Positions 22,340 to 34,000 of a DNA stretch of 64,000 bases are shown here, piece after piece (within the stretch, counting starts at the first letter, position 1; every line of letters starts with the position of its first letter). The notes below the pieces were generated by a model. The model was given only the letters and a program-made list of their open reading frames with translations, ran no database searches and was not told the origin of the DNA. A program made the position numbers and the translations under genes. The DNA lies in assembly GCF_002127325.2 (NCBI RefSeq), contig NC_035433.2, positions 12,372,111 to 12,436,110 on the forward strand, read 5' to 3'. Origin of the DNA: Helianthus annuus. Lineage: Eukaryota; Streptophyta; Magnoliopsida; Asterales; Asteraceae.

Positions 22340-24400
22340 TCAACAATGCAGAATATGTCTTTTTCAAGCCTAACTACTCAGCTCCTCACAAAAAAAGGCC
22401 GTCATCCCCACAGAAGTCTTTGGTAAAAATCGTTGCAACCAGTTGGTAACCTGGTTGGAAATGGTTAATTCCCTTGAGTGGAAATAAATATTGTCATCTT
22501 TAATTGTTTGTAAATACTCTATCTTTTGTAATAAAAAACGTTTGTTAAAAGTAAAACAAGTATCGTAAAACGTTGCCCACCAAAAAGATTTTCTGAATGT
22601 TAAAATTTCATTTTCGGGCAATGGACTTTCGAAAATAAAGATTTTAGGGGGGATATTCTAGAAAATCAAAATTAGATGCTTGTATCTGACTCCTGTTAGA
22701 AGAAATGATAGAAAATTGCTAACACTTTATCATTTCTTGAAAAACAGAAAACAAAAGGAATCGAGGTACCAAGCAACGACGTGTCGGTAGATTCAGCAAC
22801 ACCAACGAGTAAACTGCTTTTAGGTGACAAAACATAACATCTACACAAGGATTATGGCTTTCCTCAGGCATTACGCATCATTGTGGGTAACACGTTGCGG
22901 CATATGGCTTAATGGTCTTAAATCTTGTGTTGACAGATTGCCAAAGTCCGAGATTTCGAGTCGTTATATTGGTTTTTCATTCGGGGATATCATAGTTGTT
23001 CTTCTGCTGCATCCAGATACATGCTGACCTAGACGCTATGATATCTTTTCAAGAAGAGAGCCAAAAATGGCCAAATCCCAAAATTGAAGAAGCTTTCATA
23101 GAAACTCATTCAAATGCGCAAAATGCACAAATCGTACCAAATCTGGTATCTGTCTCTACCCTCGGTAGTTTTTGGGATCTCTGCTGTACGAAAGTACCGA
23201 CCTGATCTCCAACTCTATTGTTGAAAAGCAAAATGAATGAGTCCAATATACTCACCTGTTATGAGGAACCTTTGTGCATACCTTGATCGCGGGGGTATGT
23301 CCTGATGTGGGACTCATGGGCGTAATGATTCTATTTTCAATAGCTTGTGTGGGGGCCATAGAATTCTTGTCAATATTACCCTAAACATGATAAACATGCT
23401 CACCAAAGGCATGTTGAAAGAAGGGTGCATGGATTTAAGCGGACAAACATACTGGCAGTTTTTCTTGTGCCTTGATTTGCTAAAAAGAATTATTACGGAT
23501 CTGACAAGTGTTGACAATATGATCTTTTGTAGGAAAGTCAATGAGTGTTTAATAAAAAAAGGAATCTCCCAATCTTTGAAATGAATATCGAAGTCCAAAT
23601 TGCCCAAGTTTTAAGTGTTTAAGCAGAAAAAATGGGCACGTTTTTCGAGAAAGTTTGAAATTTGCATCTGACCGGCGTAATTGTCTAAATGTCAGAAATA
23701 TGTAGCGTTCTTACCTGCATATTTGACTGCATATTTTTGTCTACGCCTTTGTGAATATTCTTATCTCTTTCAGTACTTCTTTTATCCTTTGTAAATATAG
23801 CATTATATAAGTTTCTCATTTTGCAATCCGATCTCACCTAGCTCGTTTGTGTGATTCAGAATACAATATGCGCTAGAAGCAAGATCAAGAGAAACGGGCT
23901 GACGGAGGATTAAAAATATATTCTGGATGTGTTCTTTCTGAAGTCTCTCACACCGAAACGAAGATCCCCCACAGGTTGCAAAATGTAGAGAAAAGCAAAA
24001 GAAAAGGCAGGGTGATTTCGGTATTACAAACAGATCGTAAGATGCAAACTTTACCAGAGTAGGGATACTTGTGTGCTGTGAAAAGGGTGAGAGAAAGAAA
24101 AACTGAGTTAATAGAGATCTTATTCAAAATTGAAGTACAAAAGGAGCGTGACGAGGCTAGAAAGAAGAAAGTAGCTGAAAACCCAGTTGATCGCCAATCA
24201 CCTGCTCCAAAAGTCAAGGATCTTTCATCTGAATCGGTAGTTTGAGAGATTCAATCTCCGACATCATCCAAATACAATGTCACAATAGAGGACGCAAGTG
24301 AAGCTGATAACTAGCAAACTCAATCACAGCACAACGTGGAAAAATCGCAGTAAATCCTAAAACAAGAGTCAAAGAATGAAGACGCTCAAGTACGCAACGG
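22340..24400 (+). other. Non-coding internal part of the copia-like region
   Basis: No pol domain can be read in any frame. A polypurine-like AGGGGGGATATT occurs at about 22647-22658 and could mark the end of one element, although no TG-starting LTR follows clearly. Short frames such as 23345-23584 and the lysine/glutamate-rich one around 24090-24245 have no known domain. The stretch may join the remains of two elements. Confidence 0.4.
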
Positions 24401-24510
24401 TCCAGGGGGAATATTGTTAGACCATTTTGAGACCGTCGGTACTTGAGTCGCTTAGGGACTAAAACGCTAAACAAGAATGAAGAACGTACGCAACGGTCTA
24501 GGGGGAATAT
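24395..24510 (+). repeat. Duplicated polypurine tract and LTR start
   Basis: The sequence CAACGGTC(C/T)AGGGGGAATAT followed by TGTTAGACCATTT occurs twice, with LTR starts at about 24416 and 24511. So the 3' internal end and first ~60 bp of the LTR appear as a tandem ~95-bp duplication just before the full LTR. Confidence 0.75.
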
Positions 24511-24979
24511 TGTTAGACCATTTGAGATCGTTGGTGCTTGTTTTAGATGATTATAGATTGTTTTGGTTAAGTTTATTAGGCTTTAGGAAGTCTAGGGGCT
24601 AAAATTGTAATGTTTTGTAAGTTGCAAATCTGACTTGGTGTAGTTAAGATTCCAGCATAATTATAATTATGCTGGCAAGTCAGAACCTATATAAGCTAAT
24701 GAGATGTTGCCCTAGCCAAGGTTTTGGCTAGTTTCTTTGGTGAAAACTCTAGTGTAGTGATCTTCTTGTTATTTCTTTTGCTTAATCTGGTTTCCAGGAG
24801 CTTGTTAACGTTTATATCAGTTGGGAATTCATACAACACTTGTTGTAAATCATCAAACCAAGATCTTCATCTTCATCTTTTAATTTTTCTTGACTTTTAC
24901 ATATTCAAACACCTAATCAATAGGTGTTTTGGACTAAAACAATCAATCACTGTGATCCGGATTGATATTGGGATCTACA
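24511..24979 (+). repeat. Copia-like LTR, ~469 bp (3' LTR)
   Basis: It starts TGTTAGACC after the polypurine tract AGGGGGAATAT and ends near GGGATCTACA. It is unlike the LTR at 18124-18530, so the two belong to different elements. Immediately to its right, transposase coding sequence is visible on the minus strand, so this LTR marks an insertion or junction inside that gene. The exact right end is inferred from the TGT...ACA ends. Confidence 0.6.
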
Positions 24980-25643
24980 TGAATGTACCTCGTAGATCTT
25001 TTGAAAGTCGTCCCATGTGGGCATTCTAAGATAATGCGCACCATACAAATCAATAATACCTTTATAAAAAAACGTATACAAACATAAGCTCAAAAAAATA
25101 ACACTTGTAAACATTATAGTAAAGTATAGGAATTGTACCGCGACAAAAATGCTCCAAGGTGTCTCGCGTTGTTTTCTCGGCCATTTTTAAATACTCGTCG
25201 TTGATGTCGGTTGTGTTTCCTTAAGCAAGGACTCGTAGCACCGATGTACACTTTTGAATACCGGTAAATCCAAGTGTCCCTTTCGCATCCGCTTTTTGTT
25301 TAAAATAGTCGGAGTTGGTTTCCAAGTCGTCGACAATGCGTAGAAACAAATACTTACTCAATCGGAAACGACGCCTAAAAATTTCTGGGTTCAAAAATGT
25401 CGGCGCCTCATCAAAATAATCTTTCATCAACCGATCGTGTGCCGCGCGTCGGTCTCGTTCAACATAATCTCTTGTTTTAATTTCAGGTTCGGGCCGACGA
25501 CAATGCTTCACATATCTCACCGCTAGTTGACAAGCACTCGTAATCGCCTCTTGCTCGACCACCTCATCGGTGGATTCATCGTCGTCCGCAAAAAACTCTT
25601 TGTAGTAAACATTCACCATAGAAGAGGAACTAGGGGAATCCAT
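24980..25643 (-). pseudogene. PIF/Harbinger transposase (HARBI1/ALP1-like), 5' part only
   Basis: The start at 25643 (MDSPSSSSM) is followed by the N-terminal pattern of plant Harbinger nucleases: RRAAHDRLMKDYFDE near residue 66, IFRRRFRLSKYLFLRIV near 88, and GFTGIQKCTSVLRVLA near 125. A TAA at 25221-25223 falls where the family has a tyrosine (LAYG), and the same frame continues with GNTTDINDEYLKMAEKTT and HFCRGT. Further down the minus strand (about 25045-24985) YLRMPTWDDFQKIYE continues the family pattern, probably in a second exon. The catalytic DDE part is missing, cut by the LTR at 24511-24979. Confidence 0.75.
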
Positions 25644-25949
25644 TATTTTATAAAATGGTAGTATTGTATGAGAGTGCTTGAGAGTTTTGGTTTTAAAATT
25701 TGAAGAAGTGTGTATATATGGGTGAGAAGTTAAAAAAGAAAAAAATTTAAAAGCTAGCCGTTGCCAAGCTAGCCGTACCTCAAGTCCCCATTAGTCAACA
25801 TTTTGCCAGTTCAGCGTTATTCAAAAAACACCAAAACAAAATTCAGCAAAGAAAACGCCCGATCACACCGAGGGGGGCGGCGAACCGGCGTTTTGGGGCG
25901 TGTTTGGGCAAGATTTTTGAAAAATGAACGCCCACTACGGGCGGTCTTA
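25644..25949 (-). mobile_element. 5' terminal region of the broken Harbinger element
   Basis: Read on the minus strand, the element appears to start TAAGACCGCCCGTAGTGG at 25949 and run to the transposase start. The same terminal words (AGCCGTTGCC, CAGCGTTATTCAAAAAA, GGGCGT, CGGTCTTA) recur at 27.93-28.12 kb, so two related elements are present. The other terminal repeat of this copy is not in the window. Confidence 0.6.
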
Positions 25950-26349
25950 TCTACGGTCTATTTGTTAGTTGCTAATCAATAAAAAAAGAAAATAAAAACC
26001 AAAATAATAGATATATGTGTGGAAGAATTCATTTGTCTTTTATGTAGTAAAAAAGTTATATTATTGGTTGGTCATAAAGAGCTTTTGACTGGTCCTTCAC
26101 TCTTCCTCACTAGTCACAATCTCCTTCGCTCTCTCTAGTACTTCAGCAGCGACAACGACAACACACCGAGAGATGCCAAATTTATTGCCGGTCTCACAGT
26201 ACCAGCCCCATCTATTTAGCTTTATCATTTTCACTACTCACACTTTCTGTTTCGCCTTTTCCGATCACCCAAAACTATTTCCAACTTCCCCTTTTCACTC
26301 GCACTAAAATCACAAGACTTCCGTCCATTATCTCTTTCTAAACTGTTTC
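25950..26349. other. Intergenic DNA, possible 5' region of a gene remnant
   Basis: 26090-26340 is CT- and CA-rich, like a plant 5' UTR or promoter. It lies upstream of a hAT element and of the open stretch at 27031-27232. I see no exon in it that I can name. Confidence 0.3.
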
Positions 26350-26960
26350 CAGTGGCGTAGCTTTTAAGGGACCGCGTGGTGCACCTGCCCCGAATGTTTC
26401 GGTTAGAAGTGTGATATTTCCATTTTTTCGTTCGAAAATTTTAAAATTATGTAGGTATGCCCACGCCAATTATTTTGCCTAAAATTTCCCTTCCCCTACC
26501 AAGTTTATTGATAAAAAAATTTATACATATTTTTGTATTGAGTTAAAAAAATGTGAACAGGCTAAACTTTAAGTAAAGTTTGTTACTACTTTATATATAA
26601 ATCAAAGTTGAGGGTTCTTTTTTATCTTAAAGTTCTTAAAGGTACTTACCATTATCTTAAAGATCGTTGGGTTGAGTTGTAATTCTTCGTCCTTTACTAA
26701 ACATTTATCTCGCAACATTATAAATATTTGGTCTTTATTTTTGTTAAACAATATATAACATTTTTTTATGAATAAGAGCGCCTCATTTGAATGATGAATG
26801 AAGATTATGTAGTTTTATTTGGAGTTATTATTGTTTGACCCGACCCGAATCGAATATCCGACCCGAACATATAACCCGAAACATAGCAGTAGGAAAAAAA
26901 ATTTGGTCCCATGACTTCCCACCCCCCCCCCCCCAAACTTTTGGTCAAGCTCCGCCACTG
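26350..26960. mobile_element. hAT-type non-autonomous element, 611 bp
   Basis: It starts CAGTGGCGTAGC and ends GCTCCGCCACTG (reverse complement CAGTGGCGGAGC). The flanks ACTGTTTC (26342-26349) and TCTGTCTC (26961-26968) match at 6 of 8 bases, a decayed 8-bp target duplication. There is no transposase frame. The ends are clearly related to those of the MITE at 961-1107. Confidence 0.75.
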
Positions 26961-27030
26961 TCTGTCTCCCATCACTAACATATGTAACCACTTGTACCTA
27001 TACGCATACTAAACTAATCAAAATTCTGGA

Positions 27031-27232
27031 ATGCAAACAAAAAGGAAAATTCTAGCAAATAAGATGAACAATCTCAAGGTTAACTTAGGATTCACATCTA
27101 GCCATCTTCAAGTTGGTCGACGGTTCCCATTACATATAGACCACTACAGACTACACCATATGGTAACCGCAAGTTCCGGCGTCCACCCACCAACAGACGC
27201 TAAATCATTCGATCAGTTATTACTTTGTGCAG
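27031..27232 (+). other. Possible first exon of an unidentified gene
   Basis: An open frame from an ATG at 27031 (or 27064) ends with CTTTGTGCAG followed by GTATTG, a good 5' splice site. The peptide is basic near its start and contains SSGVHPPTDAKSFDQLLLC, which could follow an organelle-targeting peptide. No later exon is found before the TIR element at 27377. I do not recognise the product; it may be a gene remnant. Confidence 0.3.
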
Positions 27233-27376
27233 GTATTGTTTCTGTTTAACTTAATTTCAACATTTAATTTTTTTAGGGATAAACTTCTAATTTTTTTATA
27301 ATAACCTTCATGTGATAAATCTTTGTTTGTTTGTTTAATAGTTGGATGAAACTTTCTCATTTAAATCGTTAAACTA

Positions 27377-28123
27377 TAAGACCATGCGTAGTGGTTTGAG
27401 CAATAATGCCCCCATCCTTGGACGTTTTCTGCCACATGACAGTCCAGTCAGCATGGGGATATTATTGGGCGTTGTTACAAAAGTGGCGTAGTGGGAATAA
27501 TGCCCAATAACGCACCTTCCAATCATTAAACAATTATTATTTTTTAGTTAAAAACTTAAAATACTTCATTAAATAAAAAAATACAATACCAGAAATAAAA
27601 AAATAAAATCCGACTAAATTAAAAAAAATACACTACCTATACATACACATCTAGTCTATAAAATAAAGAAAGCACGCAAGCAAAATTCACCTACTTTTTT
27701 TCTTCTTGATATCTTCACCTTGAGCATCCACCATTGTTGTCCCCTACCCACCGGAAAAAAATTGGCATTGTATGGCCACCACCGTTTCGCAAAGCCGGAG
27801 AATCGCAAACCGATTCATCACTCAGATCCGTAGTACTGTTAATCCAAATCTCATTCTCAGGTACTTTGGCTCATTTTGTATAACAAACTGTTTTCAATTT
27901 GATTGAATCAGTAGTAGTTGGTTCTCTAGCCGTTAGCCCCCAAGTAGCCGTTGCCCCAGTTCCTCATTGGTCCACATTTGCCCCTTCCAGCGTTATTCAA
28001 AAAATGCCAAACACCATTTTTTCTCGAATCACGCCCCAAAACGCCGAGGGGGCCGCACCCAGGCGTTTTCCAGTGTTTTTGGGCAATTTTTTAATGGATC
28101 ACGTCCGAGTACGGGTGGTCTTA
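27377..28123. mobile_element. Harbinger-type non-autonomous element with a captured exon
   Basis: It starts TAAGACCATGCGTAGTGG and ends CGGGTGGTCTTA, so the ends are imperfect inverted repeats related to the end of the Harbinger element at 25949. The right part repeats words of that element (AGCCGTTGCCCCAG, CAGCGTTATTCAAAAAATG). Between the ends, 27772-27860 is a clean exon-like frame that starts ATGGCCACCACCGTTTCG and ends ATTCTCAG before GTACTTTGG. Its peptide (begins MATTVSQSRRIANRF) looks like a mitochondrial presequence. I could not settle a clean direct target duplication. Confidence 0.55.
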
Positions 28124-28265
28124 GGCCATGTGTAGTCATAAAGCCCTTTGTGGGGCGTTATGCGACAAGTGGCAAAATGCGTAAGAGAGGGGCTTTATGG
28201 GGCTTTAGATCACAAGAGGGTGTAGTGGGGTTATATATGTATGGGGCTTTGTATATATGTATTCA
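28124..28265. other. Short repeat-like tail before the Helitron end
   Basis: This begins GGCCATGTGTAGTCATAAAGCCC and contains repeated GGGGCTTT words. It looks like another decayed small element. No coding signal is visible. Confidence 0.35.
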
Positions 28266-28269
28266 CTAG

Positions 28270-29493
28270 TCGTTTACCCGCGCGATGCGGCGGGAAACAT
28301 ATCACTTAGGTTGGTGAGTTTAGCCTTATGTACGGGGAGGTTCGGTTTTGAGCCATAACCAAAACCAAATTCGCGATGCAACAGAAAACACAACACGACA
28401 CTTCTAAGTAATTCTAATGGTGTGCATGAGAAGGTTCAGTTCAGTTGGATCATAACTAAAATCTAAATTTTCGGTTAAGGTACTTCAAAACCAGTCGTGG
28501 GGATTTTAAGAGTTTTAAAATGATGTAAACAAACGAACTGCGCCAAGCCAACAAAAGCACAACCATAAGCTCAAAACTAATCAAACAATCCGCCTTGGAT
28601 TGTTTTTCCTAACAAGCTAAAATGTTCAACCCAACTTGTGTTTCTTAACAAGCTAAAACGTCCAACTCAACTCGGAAAAACCAAAGTTTTTTTTAACAAG
28701 CCAAAAACCTTCCGCTAGCTTGTTTTTCTTAACAAGCTAAGAGTTTAAACTAAGTCATACTGCATTATTATTACTTTCGTAATCTAAAATGATAAGTTTT
28801 CATGTCGGTTTGGTTCAAAAATAGTTGACAGTTCAAACTGCAGTTGAAGTTGACTAACCGAACCAATTATTATGAATTTAATAAAAAAACTCAACTGCTT
28901 TTTCAAAAATAGCAGTTTGGTCCAATTATTATCATGTTAATGAATGAATAAGATTTTTTTTGTTAAATAGTATGGTTGAGGATGAGGGATGGGATGTAAA
29001 GTACATCCCAAAATGTTAAACAAATAACTTTAAGAGCGACTTGTCATAGTTAACGTTACCCTACTTGACCAAACTTGAGTAAAATTGGAAGTTATAAACG
29101 ATGAAAGGATTAAAAGTTGGTTACCATAATAAGAAAACAAGTAAATACTATTCACCTTATATAAAAACTTTTTTTTGAGTGTTTATACTTTTTAGCAGAA
29201 AAAATACTGTTGAGTAATTAAGTTTATCTTTATGCAATTAATCCTTTAACTAACTAAATAATAAAAACTATTATTATTATTATTATGGTAACAAGGACAT
29301 AACTCAAACCATAAGATGATAAAAAAATCATAATCATAAGACTTATTTATCTTTTTGGGTAGTTTATGTCACATGACTTACACCAACAACTCGTCCAAAG
29401 TTTGTTGAACTATATATAAATTACATTCTTTATGGTAAAAACAAAAATCATATTCATAAGACTTATTTAATCTTTCAGTTGGTGTCATACAAA
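28270..29493. other. Helitron internal DNA without a gene
   Basis: No exon is visible. The stretch 28590-28745 repeats AACAAGCTAAAA-type words four times. The part next to 28266 holds the 3' terminal hairpin of the Helitron. Confidence 0.4.
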
Positions 29494-29597
29494 ATCCCCT
29501 TAAACGTAGTATTAAGGTGAACCGCCATACTAATCATCTCAACTTATCCCCTTAAACGTAGTACTACGGTGCACCGCCATACTAATCATCTCAACTT
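29494..29597. repeat. Tandem direct duplication of ~52 bp
   Basis: Two copies of a unit that starts ATCCCCTTAAACGTAGTA and ends CATCTCAACTT lie back to back, differing at a few positions. The second copy abuts the SERK-like fragment. Confidence 0.8.
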
Positions 29598-29745
29598 TTG
29601 TTTGAAATTGGAGTTCACCAAGCGTATGTTCCTCTTTCAATCTTTTCACTACAACAAGTGAGCCATCTGCCAAACGGCCCTTGTATACTTTCCCAAATCC
29701 ACCTGTTTTTATTGCAAAAAGTATCTGTTGCAACTTGCAATTCTC
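29562..29745 (-). pseudogene. SERK/BAK1-type receptor kinase fragment
   Basis: The frame contains [20 protein letters not shown], the glycine-rich loop and the ATP-binding lysine of a SERK-type kinase, then [19 protein letters not shown] and ISMAVHR. It diverges from the family right after AVHR. In SERKs the loop is [11 protein letters not shown] and a second glycine precedes ELQFQTEVEM, so there are substitutions and a one-residue loss. The catalytic loop and activation segment are absent. It lies on the sense strand of the surrounding Helitron, consistent with capture. Confidence 0.8.
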
Positions 29746-29799
29746 ACAAAGAAAGCCTTTTAAGCTGTCCGAAATGAACTTCAGGATCTTCTTCAAAAA

Positions 29800-30660
29800 T
29801 CACAGTAAGACAATACACAATTAGCTAAAATATTAATTACAATTGGTAGTTTTTGACCCGTTTACTTATGCATAAGTTAAATTGAGCTAAATAAGTAGTA
29901 GGTGGTGGCGCACACAACAAAAAAATAACGGTTTTGGGTCCAGTCACAATCGAGTTCAAGACATAATTGAGATGACACATCTAGCCTATTTAATTATCAG
30001 GTGATGTTCAAGTAGGTGCATATATTCTTTTAGTTACTATATTTAAGTCATATAGTTAATAATCTCGTATCTGCTCAAATTAAAAATGATGAAGTGAAAC
30101 TTGCAAGTTAGTTACAGTAGCAGTTTGTTTGGAGCGTAAAAGCTTAATACCATTTACGTCTATGAGACGTGTTAATATTGCACATTACAGGGTGTATCAA
30201 GACATCGATACACACTACTAGCCTCGGCATACCAAGAACATTACAGGGTGTATCAAGACATAATTGGCTGTTTTTTTTATTTGGTTGATATATAAAATTT
30301 TCCGGGGTAACCCTTTACCCAAAAAAAATATTGCACATTACAGCGCATATTATTAGACTCCTTGGCTGTTTTTCTAATGCAATTACTGTATATAGAATTT
30401 TGTTTAAAATTTATCATTCATGTGACTGTGCTTTAGTAGTAATTTACTGGATAGAATTAGCAAATATTTGATTGTTTAATAATTATTTTACAGTTTTTTT
30501 ATACAAGAAAGATGACCCTTCTAAGTAACTTCTCATCACATTGGCTAGAAGGATGCCGACTTAAAATTAGCACTTACTTATAGAGCATTTTTCTAGTAAG
30601 TGGACAATTTTTGCAAAGGTAAGGAAACAACCATTAAAAACAATTAGATATGTGCTCTAC
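29800..30660. other. Helitron internal DNA between the SERK and DCL1 fragments
   Basis: AT-rich sequence with no exon that I can support. TTACAGGGTGTATCAAGACAT occurs twice (about 30187 and 30242) as a short direct repeat. Confidence 0.4.
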
Positions 30661-30667
30661 TACATAC

Positions 30668-30945
30668 CTGTTTATCCAAGGCACTTGAACCATGCCTGAG
30701 ATGCATACGAGGATTATGTTTGGCATCAACCTATAAAACTCTCATTACTTACAACAGCCACCCGTAGATCGGTTAAACATCCCGGTGGAAGATCCGTGTA
30801 CATGAAAAATAAATGTTTTGTAATAAGATGATCGACAACCGTATCACCTACAAACTACAATCATTGGTAACATGAAACACCAGTAGACGGTCTAGAAGCA
30901 TGAGTAATGGCTTCAACAAGCAGATTTCTATCACGAAACTTATTT
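30668..30945 (-). pseudogene. DICER-LIKE 1 fragment (RNase IIIb region)
   Basis: On the minus strand the frame reads NKFRDRNLLVEAITHASRPS and TGVSCYQ, then two stops (TGA, TAG) within the RNase III signature, then FVGDTVVDHLITKHLFF and YTDLPPGCLTDLRVAVV. After a one-base shift it continues with AKHNPRMHLRHGSSALDKQ and a splice-donor-like GTATG. This order matches the RNase IIIb domain of plant DCL1, the microRNA-processing Dicer. The stops fall at the arginine and glutamate of the RLEFLGD-type motif, so the catalytic signature is destroyed. The piece ends near a normal DCL1 exon border. It lies on the Helitron sense strand, about 150 bp from the nested Tekay element. Confidence 0.85.
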
Positions 30946-31091
30946 CATGAGACTACTGTACTACAAAGATTTTGTATATTTTATGGAATATGAGTTAACT
31001 CAACAAAAGTTACCAAGAGAAGTTCTAAATTTGAGTATTATGTTGCTACATCTAATCTGGTTGGTCGGGTCTTCTTGTTGGGCTGAACCGT

Positions 31092-34000
31092 TGTCACACC
31101 CCGAATTTCCACGTGTCACCGGTGGGCCCGGTGGGGGATTAACGTGACGTAGTTGATATCATCATAGTCAAACAACACAAATTATAATGCACAGCGGAAG
31201 CAAAAGAAATAGATTTATTTCAACCATCAAATGTAATATTTAAGTATCACAAGTAGTCGAAATAGATCCACAAGCGGATCGGAATAAAAGGAGAAAATTG
31301 TTCAACAGATAAATGCATCCCAAAGCTTGCGAGACTCTATGATGCTAAGGAGAGACCAGCCTATTACGTATAGCACCTGCACTTAATCTTTTTGGGGAAA
31401 ATACGTCAGTTTACACTGGTAAATACAATTTAACTGACTCATTTTAAAAAGGTTTTAAAAATTGATTTAAATGCTCAAGGCACAAAACATTTTTATAACT
31501 TGGGAATAATTAATCAAAGTTAAACTTGTAAAAGATTACATGTTTGTTGTGCGTTCAGTCGCCCGAGTCGTGTCGGGTTTAAGGTTAATTGACACACCAC
31601 TTAGTATAAGTTCGCGGCGGGAAGCCAACGTTTATACCTTAATAATGGACATAATACCGGGTGTACGCCTACACCCGGGTGTCAAGGTCGTGGCCAAAAA
31701 TGATGCCAAGGATATCCGGGACATGGTCAATAAGCTCCCAAAGGCGTAAAAACAAACAAAACCAAGTTTTCAAACGGGTCACATTGATAATACCCAACTA
31801 CTAATGAGTTGGGGTCAATTGCCCGACCAAGCGGTATTTTATATACCGTACCCCCAAGCCCGTATAGGGAAAATAAGTTAAACGTATTTACCTGAGCAAG
31901 TATAAACCACAAAAGCAAAAATGCAAGTGTCTTTTACTGGGCTCCTATTCTGGAACGAAGGTTTAATATAACCTATTAGAATCCTAACGGGTCTTTTAAC
32001 ATAGCCTAAGCTTAGACCGGTTAGTTTCGAAGAATAAATATGGTTTAATCGCGAGGAAGGCGAACAACCGAATAGGAATGTGACTTAGACCCTACAAGCT
32101 TGGATACTTGTATTACATGGGTAAATTAAACACATTCTGGATTTAGAGACTAAGATGTTACGGTTTGACCCGCTTCGGCTAACGTGCGTAGACTAGTCAC
32201 ATAAGCCGATCCGAACGCGAAAGTGCGTAACGGGTAACCATATAAGTCATATGCAAGTTTCCTGAGATTATATGCACCAAATGTGTTGTAATATCAGTAA
32301 GGCATGTCCCATTATGCCCCGAATGATTTTAAATTCAATTTACGCCTTATAAGGGCATTTTGGTCATTTTAAAGGGTATGAAAGAGTTAAACTAAGATTC
32401 TGAGTCTTATATCTGAATAAATCAGTAATTATACTTAGTTTATCATGTTATAACAGTAGGGTATCATATATATGTGAATTTTATTGATTACAACCATCTT
32501 ATGTACCAAAAGGGCATTTTGGTAATTTCACATAAGCTTAAAGGGTCAAAACTGGGAATCTAAGTTCCTAACTCTGGTTTACTGTTATAATATAAATTTT
32601 TATAAAATATATCAGTAGGTATTAGACCTTTTATGTAAAAACTAGTTTTGACATATACTATGTCGTAAAAATGCCTAAAAAGGCGATTTGGAGCCATTTC
32701 CGGGTTTTAAAAGAAAAGCTGATATTTTTTTTAATTCCAGAAGGTTCAAAATATTATATTTAACATAATAAATCAGTAGGAAAAAGTTTGGGGTCAAAAG
32801 GTTTTGTAAAACTCATTCTATGGCCGAAAAGGGCAAAACCGGCATAAGCCGAATTAAGCTTGAAACCTCTAGTTATGCTCATTCTAAAAATAAATAAAAA
32901 TCTTTAAAATTCCCAAAATATTATTATATAACAGTGGGTATAAGGTTTTTGTATAAAATCTAAGTTTAAATAGGCTATGCGTTAATTACGCTAATTATTC
33001 ACTAAGAAGGCTTCTAATTACGCTAATGAGCATAACTCTTAATCTAGACCTCAAACTGATGTCAAATTTTGGGAACAAGTTTATATTTCAGTATCTAACA
33101 TGTCTACCCCTTTTATTTTTCAAAAAGCATGATTTTTAGACCTTTGGGCATAATGGTCAACATATGTGCATTTAACGGAATCATGCATATGAACAAGATA
33201 TCTAATGAACCGAGTTGTATAATCACTGGAGGATATACTAACATGTTATTAGGTTCAAAAGAAGCTCTAAGGCAATCTTAATCTTGACTAAAACGGGTCA
33301 GAACTGAAAGTCATAGCGAAAGTCAAACTATGCGACTTTCGGTTCCGAACCGGGTCTAAACAGAAAATTGTCGAGTTGAACATGTTGGAACATGTTCTTA
33401 TACTTATTACCAAGTTATATTAATGTTCAAACAGGTTACATGCAACCTACATTGCTAATTATGTATTAATTTGAAATTAAGCATCCTGTTGACTTTTTAT
33501 AGTTAGCTTTGACTCGACAATTGACATGCTTAGAGTGGGAATCTGGAAATACCCTTTTAAGGATTTGTTACCCACTTAATTACCTACTTAGAGGTATCTT
33601 TAATTCGTGATTTGACAGAGCACATTATGATTAATTACGAAGTCAAACCTTAATTACGACAGTTTGACTTTTGCTTAATTAACTAAGCTAGAATGGATTA
33701 AGGGAGGTTAAGGACACTTACAAGAGTCCTAAGAAGGATTATGGAGCCTAAGAAAACTTGGTGATATCCAGAGAAGCTCCAAGAGTGCCCTTGAGTGAAG
33801 TGTGAATGAGCAAGTCCTAAATGGTCACCACTCAAGTCCCTTTTATAGTGAACTAAGAGGCTTTAGATCATGCCAAGATAGTCTAGGATAGTTAGGAGAT
33901 GATCCCAGGTGTCCCTAGAGAGCTATTTACTGCCTAGCAAGCCCATGGTTTCAAAATTTTACGTTTTAAGTCGGTTAACAGGCTGAACAGGCAGCTGTCC